The notes beneath the pieces are model-generated. The model ran no database searches. It had not been told where the DNA came from and saw nothing but the letters and a program-made list of their open reading frames with translations. Below are positions 7,448 to 12,854 of a stretch of DNA of 12,854 bases, in pieces. Positions within the stretch are counted from its first letter, which is position 1. The number at the start of each line of letters is the position of its first letter. This stretch comes from DATJUF01 sp035524095. GTDB lineage: Bacteria > Desulfobacterota > Binatia > Binatales > Binataceae. The DNA is taken from the NCBI GenBank assembly GCA_035524095.1, contig DATKPK010000177.1, forward strand, positions 1-12,854, read 5' to 3'. A program made the translations under genes and the position numbers.

Positions 7448-7462
7448 AGACGCATCGCGTCT
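7448..7462. repeat. Perfect 6-bp hairpin between beta subunit and dehydrogenase genes
   Basis: AGACGC and GCGTCT flank a 3-base loop ATC, 15 bases after the beta-subunit stop. There is no U-tract. It may tune expression or stability of the two-gene message rather than end it. Confidence 0.35.
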
Positions 7463-7477
7463 CTCTCAAGGCTCTCG

Positions 7478-8047
7478 CTAAAAGAAAAAACTCATGTTGC
7501 GGGCTATGACTACGGTTTGATCCAGGACGATCATGCGTCGTGCGATCAGCCATCGCGTCGGCGCATCGATGCGCCGCAGCAAGTCATGACGCATACCTGC
7601 GAAAGTCTCAATTTCGCGCTCGAGCCTCCCGCGATATAACAAATAGTAGCACTGGGCTTCGTATTCATCCGGATTCACCGTGGCTTGCGCCACGATATTA
7701 CTCACGAAATGGCGAGTGCGAGACGATGGATCCTCAGCCCATGCCGTCGTCGATTTGAGCCGCTTGATCCGCTGTCCGAGGCTATGTTTGGTCTCGTCGA
7801 AATGGAATGCCCCGCCCGGCCCTGCAAACTCCTGCGCCGCTTCACGCCGCAAACGATTGTACCGCGTAGGCATCACATACTGGATATCGTCAGCCAGTAG
7901 CGCATACCACTCATCCCATCGCCGGTCGTCGAGCAGCCGCGCTTCATAGTAGAGAAACTGCGCAATCTCATGATGCAGTTCCAGCGACGCCGCTCCCGTT
8001 TGATAAGGCACTGCCGCGCTTCCGGGAAACCTTACATCCTTGGCCAT
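7478..8047 (-). CDS. bphE: Ring-hydroxylating dioxygenase beta (small) subunit, biphenyl-type
   Basis: Structural small subunit of a Rieske dioxygenase: it packs with the catalytic alpha subunit (usually alpha3beta3) that adds O2 to an aromatic ring. The 189-residue length is normal. Family signatures include FLYYEARLLDDRRWDEWYAL (32-50), FDETKHSLGQRI (83-94), WAEDPSSRTRHFVSN (103-117), AGMRHDLLRR (150-159) and the C-terminal NMSFFF. These match BphE-like subunits closely. ATG at 8047 is preferred; a GTG one codon earlier is possible, and the ribosome binding site (CGGAA) is weak. It sits between an amidohydrolase gene (133 bases upstream) and a BphB-type dehydrogenase (84 bases downstream). 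The odd point is the absence of any alpha subunit, which normally lies right next to the beta gene, so it needs a partner encoded elsewhere or has lost one. The symbol is by family only. Confidence 0.88.
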   Translation of the reverse strand: MAKDVRFPGSAAVPYQTGAASLELHHEIAQFLYYEARLLDDRRWDEWYALLADDIQYVMPTRYNRLRREAAQEFAGPGGAFHFDETKHSLGQRIKRLKSTTAWAEDPSSRTRHFVSNIVAQATVNPDEYEAQCYYLLYRGRLEREIETFAGMRHDLLRRIDAPTRWLIARRMIVLDQTVVIARNMSFFF

Positions 8048-8119
8048 CACTCAGTTCCGATAGGTTTCTAGTACATTGACTAAAGCCATGCCGGCGGTCG
8101 CTTAGACAGAAGAACGGCG

Positions 8120-8137
8120 AAAGGGCGTGGTCCCTTT
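8120..8137. repeat. Hairpin in the leader of the beta-subunit gene, with a competing stem
   Basis: AAAGGG and CCCTTT pair perfectly around a 6-base loop. On the minus strand, CGTGG (8149-8153) can instead pair with the CCACG that lies in that loop, so the two structures exclude each other. They lie in the 133-base gap between the amidohydrolase stop and the beta-subunit start, a fitting place for attenuation, but no leader peptide is visible. Confidence 0.3.
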
Positions 8138-8180
8138 CCAGGTCCACGGCCCCCCATGCCATTTGATACTTCCTAAGATG

Positions 8181-9899
8181 TCACAGCACAGGCGCGGGTT
8201 GCGGTCCGCGAATCAGCTTGCCCGGTAGAGCGCCTGTCGGCTTGCCATCCTCGTAGATCACCTCACCGCTTACAACCGTATATTTGTAGCCATCGACTTT
8301 CTGGATCAGCCGCCGCCCACCTGCCGGCAGATCGAAGACCATCTCGGGCGCGTGCAGCTTTAGCCCGTCTAAATCAATCACGTTCACGTCTGCTTTCATC
8401 CCAGGCTTTAGCACCCCGCGATCATTTAGCCCGTACAGGCGTGCCGTGTCGCTGGTCTGGCGCTTCACCGCGTATTCCAGCTCGAGCCGCTGGCCGCGCT
8501 TACGATCGCGCACCCAGTAGCTAAGCAGATAGGTCGGCATGCTCGCGTCGCAGATCAATCCGCAATGCGCTCCGCCGTCGCTGAGGCCAAGCGTGGTCGC
8601 CGGGTCGGTCAGCATCTCATGGATCGCGTCGAGGTTGTACTCCGTATAATTCGCGAACGGAACATAAAGCAGGGCCTTGCCATCCCGTTCCAGCAATGCG
8701 TCGTAGGTAAGTTCTTGCGGCGTCCGCCCTTCGCGTGCCGCCCGCGCCGCCAAATTTTGATCCTCAGCCGGCTCATAGTCTGGCGGGTCGCCCAGCGGAA
8801 AGAACTTGCTGAAGTTCGTCACGAAATGCCGCGTCGCTTTCTCCCGTACGGTCGGCCCTTCGCTTAGAATTTGAGCTCGAAACTCAGGTTCGCGCATCTT
8901 TGCGACCCGCTCATCGAGCGGCAGATGTGCAATATCCTTGTATCTTCGATGGGTAATAAACGGATGCAAAGAGCTCTGGAGTCCCATCAACATCCCCACC
9001 GGCCGCCCGGCCACCTGCGGCGCCAGATTCGCCCCTTGAGCGTTTAATTCGCGCACCTTGCCAAGCAAATCGCGGAATTTTTGCGGCTGATTATCGATCT
9101 GCGCAATTGCAAAGGTGATCGGCAGCCCGGTCTCCGCAGTCAGCTTGTGCATCCATTCCATCGTCGCATCAGGCCCGACCATGTCCGACGCCATCTCGAA
9201 CACTCCGTGACCAGCCTCGCCAATCGCCCGCCCGATTCCCAGCAACTCGTCCTCGCTTGCGAACGTTCCCGGCACCAGCTCCTTGTTCTTCGCACGATGA
9301 AGCATCGTACGCGATGTGGTAAAGCCGAGCGCTCCAGCCTGCAACGCCTCGCGGACGATGGCCGCCATCTTCGCGATGTCGTCCGGCGTCGCTTCCTCGT
9401 TATGCGCTCCGCGCTCGCCCATCACATACGCCCGAATCGAGCCGTGCGGCACCTGCGCACCGACGTCTATCGCGCGCTTCATGCCGTCAACCACGTCAAG
9501 ATATTGCGGAAAGCTCTCCCAGCCCCATTTGATACCCTCGGCGAGTGCCGTTCCGGGAATATCCTCGACGCCCTCCATCAGGCCGATCAAGAATTCTTGC
9601 TTGCCTGGCGCCACCGGGGCGAAGCCGACGCCACAGTTGCCCATCACCAGAGTGGTCACACCGTGCCAGCTCGAGGGCGTAAGATAAGGATCCCACGTCA
9701 CCTGACCGTCGTAATGGGTATGAATATCGACGAAGCCGGGCGTCACCAGCATCCCTTTCGCGTCGATTTCGCGCCGGGCGGAACCGGCTTGGCCGCCGAC
9801 GCTGCTGATGCGTCCATTATCGATTGCAATATCGCCGTTAATCGCCGGCGCGCCAGTGCCGTCAACAATTTTCCCGTTTCGGATTACGAGGTCGTGCAT
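8181..9899 (-). CDS. N-acyl-D-amino-acid deacylase-type amidohydrolase
   Basis: A 572-residue metal-dependent hydrolase of the amidohydrolase superfamily (D-aminoacylase/dihydroorotase-like). The N-terminal beta-sandwich strands (LVIRNGKIVDGTG) lead into the metal motif H60-T-H62-Y-D (FVDIHTHYDGQ), then GNCGVGF with Cys89, matching the conserved Cys ligand of D-aminoacylases, and LGLSDGGAHCG with Asp441 near the C-terminal end of the barrel. The closing strands VLKPGMKADVNVIDLDGLK are family-typical. The inner His residues of classical D-aminoacylases are not obvious (the equivalent part reads GVFEMASDMVG), so this belongs to the 'HTHYDGQ-WDP' subgroup, whose substrates are largely uncharacterised. 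Start ATG at 9899: AAAGGAG lies about 11 bases upstream. It leads the minus-strand block with the dioxygenase beta subunit and BphB-type dehydrogenase. It may cleave an amide or cyclic substrate in the same catabolic route; that is inference. Confidence 0.85.
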   Translation of the reverse strand: MHDLVIRNGKIVDGTGAPAINGDIAIDNGRISSVGGQAGSARREIDAKGMLVTPGFVDIHTHYDGQVTWDPYLTPSSWHGVTTLVMGNCGVGFAPVAPGKQEFLIGLMEGVEDIPGTALAEGIKWGWESFPQYLDVVDGMKRAIDVGAQVPHGSIRAYVMGERGAHNEEATPDDIAKMAAIVREALQAGALGFTTSRTMLHRAKNKELVPGTFASEDELLGIGRAIGEAGHGVFEMASDMVGPDATMEWMHKLTAETGLPITFAIAQIDNQPQKFRDLLGKVRELNAQGANLAPQVAGRPVGMLMGLQSSLHPFITHRRYKDIAHLPLDERVAKMREPEFRAQILSEGPTVREKATRHFVTNFSKFFPLGDPPDYEPAEDQNLAARAAREGRTPQELTYDALLERDGKALLYVPFANYTEYNLDAIHEMLTDPATTLGLSDGGAHCGLICDASMPTYLLSYWVRDRKRGQRLELEYAVKRQTSDTARLYGLNDRGVLKPGMKADVNVIDLDGLKLHAPEMVFDLPAGGRRLIQKVDGYKYTVVSGEVIYEDGKPTGALPGKLIRGPQPAPVL

Positions 9900-10031
9900 T
9901 GGGTCATGCTCTCCTTTGGTACGCTCTATGAGGAGTTGGCGTCTCCGTTAGTAAATCAATTGCGGCTGCTTCGACGCAACCAGATCGGGCAAGACCCGTA
10001 CCTGGAAGGAGCGGGCGCCGCCAGACGTCGG

Positions 10032-10813
10032 GTGGTGGATGGCCCTCGAGCCAGTGAGACCGAAACAACAGCAGTTAGGGGATTGGCCATTCTCGTGATT
10101 CTGCTGATCCTTCATGCGATCTCGCTCGGGGCGCCTCCGTATATCGCAGACGATTCAGATCCTACCGAATATCGGCATTGGGAAAACTTACCTGGCGCCG
10201 CAATTCGCTGATCAATCTGGCGGCTGGACAATTTACCGCGCCGCACCTCGAACTGGATTATAGTGCGCTTCCAAATCTTCAGCTCGAGTTGATCACACCA
10301 ATGGTCCTCAATGCGCCAATCCTGGGGTCCGAGCAGTTACGGTTATGGTGATGCGCAGATTGGAATCAAGTTCCGCTTCCTTGAGGAGAGCGATTGGATC
10401 ACAGAGTCTGCCATCTATCCCAGATAGAAATACCCATCGGTTCTCATAGCCGGAATCTCGGAGCCGGGCAGCTGCAGACGTTTCTACTAGTATGGCTTCA
10501 GAAGGACGCCGGCAAGTGGACTGCCTATGGCGGATGCGGTTACTGGATTATCCCGGCGCGGGCGACCGCAACTGGTGGTTCAATGGGCTAGTCATTCAGC
10601 GCCAGGTGGTGAAAACCTCACTCCAGGCATTGAAATCTTTCATGGAACCCAGCAGCAAATCAGAGGCCCACCTGTGCTGATATAAATCTCGGCTTGATAT
10701 GGCACCTTCGCAGCGTTCAACACATTACTTTCTCAGCGAGTTCCGCCATTGAAGGGTCCGATCAATTGCAAAGATGTCTAACGTATGAACTGACTTTCGG
10801 ACTGTTCTCTTGA
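10032..10813 (+). pseudogene. Broken outer-membrane transporter-like gene with seven frameshifts
   Basis: No single frame is open, but eight segments in successive frames together match, from memory, a family annotated as 'transporter' or hypothetical outer-membrane protein. The N-terminal part has a signal-like stretch and LGAPPYIADDSDPTEYRHWE (family: GPP-x-LTDDPEP-x-HWE). Then follow TYLAPQFADQSGGW, TAPHLELDYSALPNLQLEL, SSYGYGDAQIGIKFRFLEE, IEIPIGSHSRNLGAGQLQTF, VWLQKDAGKWTAYGGCGYWI, GAGDRNWWFNGLVIQRQV, ENLTPGIEIFHGTQQQ, and INLGLIWHLRSVQHITFSAS up to a TGA at 10811. Shifts fall at about 10183-10186, 10228-10234, 10324-10327 (each one base too many) and 10419-10421, 10552-10554, 10606-10611, 10667-10669 (each one base too few), mostly in short homopolymers. 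Once corrected, no nonsense codon remains. The start is uncertain (GTG 10032 is a guess). Either recent decay or local sequence error. Confidence 0.75.
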
Positions 10814-10974
10814 GCTGATCATGTATTGCCATGAGCCTTTGGGAGCTCATGCCGCCAGCGATTTCCCGCTACAGATTAACAAATCATATATGGGACGTGC
10901 TCTTCTTTAATTCTCTTTAGATGTCATCTCGCGTCAGTAAAAATCGTTTCGTTCGACTTCCGCGCGAGCCCGCT

Positions 10975-10994
10975 CTTCGACCTGATTAACAGTC
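10975..10994 (-). other. tRNA-Asn-like fragment
   Basis: On the minus strand the bases read GACTGTTAATCAGGTCGAAG, resembling the anticodon arm and variable region of bacterial tRNA-Asn with a CTGTTAA anticodon loop (anticodon GTT). GGTAG, a D-arm-like element, lies just upstream in the same orientation (10999-11003). The T-arm loop, acceptor stem and a proper anticodon stem are missing, so no working tRNA is encoded. It could be a remnant of an integration event at a tRNA gene or chance similarity. Confidence 0.25.
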
Positions 10995-11301
10995 GGTCCT
11001 ACCAAGCGCCGGGAAGGGAACGGACTTTCGACCGGCTTCAGATTTCTAAAGCAACCTTATCGGAGTAAAGATAATCAAAAGTAGTTATAGTTTATTACAT
11101 TTTGTTAGGTATCGTTGTTCATGCAAACTTCTCCTCTAAATTGACTCGATTCGGTTGTTTTCAAGCGATATTAACTGCTAGTCACATTTTATTACTCAAT
11201 CTGTGGACGGTTCGTTTAGTTAGGTCCATTGGGGGGCTTAGATCTAACAAGTCGTTACAACAATGCCGACTAACTGCCGCAGCCCGCCTGGCGACTGTTC
11301 T

Positions 11302-11320
11302 AAATTCGACAGTTGAATTT
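11302..11320. repeat. Short inverted repeat 30 bases before the collagen-like gene
   Basis: AAATTC (11302-11307) and GAATTT (11315-11320) are perfect inverted copies with a 7-base spacer. The position just ahead of the ribosome binding site would suit an operator or 5' leader hairpin; support is weak. Confidence 0.25.
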
Positions 11321-11349
11321 CTACCGCATTACTGGGAGAGGGGAGGAAA

Positions 11350-12366
11350 ATGTTTAATCTCAAGCTGTCGCGCTCACTTACATCTCAAACGGATCTAGCG
11401 GTTGATCGGCCGCCTCAAATAAGGAATGCAGTTATTCCTCGGTCGCTGCTCGCCGGACTAATGACGATAGCTCTGTGCGGGATGGCACAGGCTGGTGGAG
11501 GTTCGGCCACGCCAATTCTTCCGCCAAGTGTCCTCACCATTCAGAATGTTTTCGTGGATGCGCCGTCCGAGAAGATGTTGATCCTCGGACAAAATTTCAA
11601 CAACGGATGGCCCTTGAGTGTTCAGCTCGCAAACGTTGGGGATCTGTCGGCAGACTGTACACTCAACGCTACCGTTTCCCCACAAACCATCACCTGCGAT
11701 TTGAGCGGCGACAACCCGCCCATACCGCCGGCCGGTGATTACCTCCTGATCGTGTCGACGGTGCCGGTCTACCAGGACAATTGGCTTTGGGCCAGCGACC
11801 TGTACGCGGGGCACGTCGACCATTGGGATTTGAGTATTGGGGCAATCGGTCCGCAGGGTCCGGCCGGACCTCAGGGCCCGCCAGGAAACAGCGGCCTTGC
11901 TGGTCAGTCTTGTCCGAGTGGTCAATCTGTGGTCGGGTTTGATTCGTCGGGCAATATCATTTGTTCGACAACCACTCCGCCAACAGCTTGTTCCACCACC
12001 GTTTTCACTTTCAATATCACCAGTTCGGGTGGCGGGGCGTTTAGCCAGGCAGCGTGGACCGGCGGAACCTCGACCCAATCTCAGTCGGGAGAACCCGGAT
12101 GTTCGGTTACTGTCGACCAGCCCAACGGGGCGGTTGATCTTGTCGGAGGAACTATCGGAGCGACTCCGTGGAGTGTGAACAGCTTCACGGGTTATTCGGC
12201 TTGTTCCCTTACGACAGTCTCGTCACCCGATTGCTCTGGACTTAGCCTGTCTGTCTCCGAGCCGGTTCAGCAAGACTACCCGACCTGCACTTCAGGTCTG
12301 TGCGACTTGGGGAGCTGTAGCAGCGGTGTCGCAACAGCCCAGGCCACAGTCACATGCATTCAATGA
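11350..12366 (+). CDS. Secreted TIG-like, collagen-repeat, cysteine-rich surface protein
   Basis: The ATG at 11350 follows GGGGAGGAAA, a strong ribosome binding site. The 338-residue product has an unusually long N-terminal tail, then a hydrophobic signal (SLLAGLMTIALCGMAQA, 32-48) cut before the Gly run. Residues about 59-163 look like an IPT/TIG immunoglobulin-like domain (VLTIQNVFVDAPSEKMLILG, DYLLIVSTV, WDLSIGAIG). Residues 167-187 hold seven collagen-like Gly-x-y triplets (GPQGPAGPQGPPGNSGLAG). Next is CPSGQSVVGFDSSGNIICS (188-206), a segment often found after bacterial collagen repeats, then a Ser/Thr/Cys-rich C-terminal region; twelve cysteines lie in the mature protein. The even number suggests disulfide bonding, which would need export oxidoreductases such as the one in this window. 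It is probably a trimerising surface or phage-tail-fibre-like adhesive protein; the target is unknown. There is no phage context. Confidence 0.85.
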   Translation: MFNLKLSRSLTSQTDLAVDRPPQIRNAVIPRSLLAGLMTIALCGMAQAGGGSATPILPPSVLTIQNVFVDAPSEKMLILGQNFNNGWPLSVQLANVGDLSADCTLNATVSPQTITCDLSGDNPPIPPAGDYLLIVSTVPVYQDNWLWASDLYAGHVDHWDLSIGAIGPQGPAGPQGPPGNSGLAGQSCPSGQSVVGFDSSGNIICSTTTPPTACSTTVFTFNITSSGGGAFSQAAWTGGTSTQSQSGEPGCSVTVDQPNGAVDLVGGTIGATPWSVNSFTGYSACSLTTVSSPDCSGLSLSVSEPVQQDYPTCTSGLCDLGSCSSGVATAQATVTCIQ

Positions 12367-12678
12367 TCTGATTTTGATCGAGTAACGTGAACCTACACTC
12401 GCCGGCCAATCCCGTGTGATCGGCCGGCGACATGATCTCTATCATCTGTCCCGCCTCATCGACTGATGGGTGCAACGAACGTCTTGACGGTTTCGCTGAC
12501 ATTGAGTTGATGGTCGGATAGCAGACCTGTCGTGGATACGTCTGCATCTCTTCAGCGGACACAATTTGAAACAAAGAGTTAACGCTGTTGTAGGAAAATT
12601 GACGCGAATTTGACCACTATTGTGATGTAACGATCTTCTCGAAGCCCATTTTGCTTCGGAGGAGAAGTTATCGCGATT
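12367..12678. other. 312-base spacer between two secreted-protein genes
   Basis: Apart from the stem-loop at 12399-12430, I see no gene. Near 12597-12615 AATTGAC and AATTTGAC stand 10 bases apart as an imperfect direct repeat, and TTGACG could be a -35, but no good -10 follows. GGAGGAGAAG just before 12668 serves the next gene. Confidence 0.5.
12399..12430 (+). terminator. 9-bp GC stem-loop after the collagen-like gene
   Basis: TCGCCGGCC and GGCCGGCGA pair perfectly around a 14-base loop, starting 32 bases after the stop at 12366. No U-tract follows. It most likely marks or protects the 3' end of the transcript. Confidence 0.5.
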
Positions 12679-12854
12679 ATGATCAAAAAATCGTTCCGCC
12701 TCCGCATCAAGACCATATTGCTTGGCACGGCCTGCGGCGCCTTGGTAATCGGCGCCTCGACTGGATCTGCTCTCAGCGGCAGCATCCCGCACTTTGTCTT
12801 CTTTCCCGGCAGCCTCGTGGTCAGCCGGAGCGTGTATGACAACAATCCCAACAA
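12679..12854 (+). CDS. Secreted protein, N-terminal part only (3' end off window)
   Basis: An open frame of 58 codons runs to the window edge without a stop. The ATG at 12679 is preceded by GGAGGAGAAG, with the GAGAAG part 11 bases away. The product begins with a basic N-terminus (MIKKSFRLRIK) and a hydrophobic core (TILLGTACGALVIGAST), a typical signal peptide with a likely cut near residue 32. The visible mature part, FFPGSLVVSRSVYDNNPN, resembles the opening of large repetitive exported proteins in soil bacteria that begin 'LVVSR-x-VYDG/DN', but too little is present to assign a family. A minus-strand open frame over the same bases (12579-12854) has no ribosome binding site or family features. 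It is a second secreted-protein gene downstream of the collagen-like one, separated by a hairpin and 312 bases. Confidence 0.7.
   Translation, partial: MIKKSFRLRIKTILLGTACGALVIGASTGSALSGSIPHFVFFPGSLVVSRSVYDNNPN

Larger units (their letters stand above)
10814..11349. other. AT-richer gene-free stretch before the collagen-like gene
   Basis: No believable gene lies here; the open frame at 11102-11398 starts without a ribosome binding site and overlaps the start of the next gene. The part 11040-11230 is AT-rich and presumably holds the promoter of the gene at 11350, but no convincing -35/-10 pair stands out (TTGACT at about 11140 lacks a well-spaced partner). It also holds a tRNA-Asn-like fragment (10975-10994), two copies of GTTAGGT (11104 and 11219) and a short inverted repeat (11302-11320). 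Confidence 0.6.

Noticed and set aside
9081..9899. Possible sialidase or other glycosidase role for the Asp-box protein at 1-1378 was considered, as was a phage origin for the collagen-like protein
   Set aside because: Asp-boxes alone do not give activity and no catalytic motif is visible; no phage structural or integrase gene is present. The coordinates here only mark the absence of such genes in the neighbouring block.
9081..10211. Long plus-strand open frame of 376 codons
   Set aside because: Most of it lies opposite the confident amidohydrolase gene and is His/Arg-rich antisense sequence. Only its last 50-60 codons are meaningful, as the first segment of the broken transporter-like gene.
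11219..11321. Integron attC-like boxes (GTTAGGT at 11104 and 11219, ATCTAAC at 11242, GTTGAAT near 11313)
   Set aside because: The boxes fit the loose RYYYAAC/GTTRRRY consensus, but the inner arms are not complementary and no integron integrase or cassette gene is present.
12579..12854. Minus-strand open frame of 91 codons at the right edge
   Set aside because: It lies opposite a frame with a good ribosome binding site and clear signal peptide, and its own sequence shows no family features.

Overview
The window looks like a chromosomal piece of a free-living Gram-negative (or at least Sec-exporting, disulfide-forming) soil or sediment bacterium. This rests on the GC-rich coding sequence, Shine-Dalgarno-led genes, an extracytoplasmic thiol oxidoreductase of a type common in Acidobacteria-like and delta-proteobacteria-like lineages, and aromatic-ring catabolic genes. 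I cannot name a genus; an uncultured lineage such as Binatota or Acidobacteriota is only a guess. No rRNA, functional tRNA, CRISPR array, transposase or phage gene is visible.

Left arm (1-3685, all minus strand): an export-oriented cluster. In reading order it encodes a secreted four-cysteine protein, a SurA_N-DsbA-type thiol oxidoreductase, a small translationally adjacent ORF, and a long signal-anchored Asp-box (BNR) repeat protein that runs off the left edge. A strong stem-loop separates the first gene from the second. The grouping suggests an oxidoreductase dedicated to, or at least co-expressed with, disulfide-containing exported proteins.

Middle (3686-6330): a 655-base divergent intergenic region, then a plus-strand Crp/Fnr-family regulator preceded by a near-perfect FNR-type dyad (TTAAT-N4-ATTAA) and a TTGACA hexamer, then an NTF2/SnoaL-like protein. 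A convergent minus-strand gene encodes a small two-helix membrane protein.

Catabolic block (6581-9899, minus strand): an N-acyl-D-amino-acid-deacylase-type amidohydrolase, the small (beta) subunit of a biphenyl-type ring-hydroxylating dioxygenase, and a BphB/TodD-type cis-dihydrodiol dehydrogenase with its full catalytic tetrad. The catalytic alpha subunit, ferredoxin and reductase of the dioxygenase are absent here, so the beta subunit must pair with an alpha subunit encoded elsewhere or be a relic.

Right arm (9900-12854, plus strand): a broken gene that can be read through almost its whole length only by switching frame seven times (10032-10813). It is followed by an AT-richer gene-free stretch with a tRNA-Asn-like fragment, a secreted protein combining a TIG-like domain, a short collagen-like repeat and a cysteine-rich C-terminal region, and the start of another secreted protein that runs off the right edge. 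GC-rich stem-loops without U-tracts recur about 28-32 bases after four of the stop codons.
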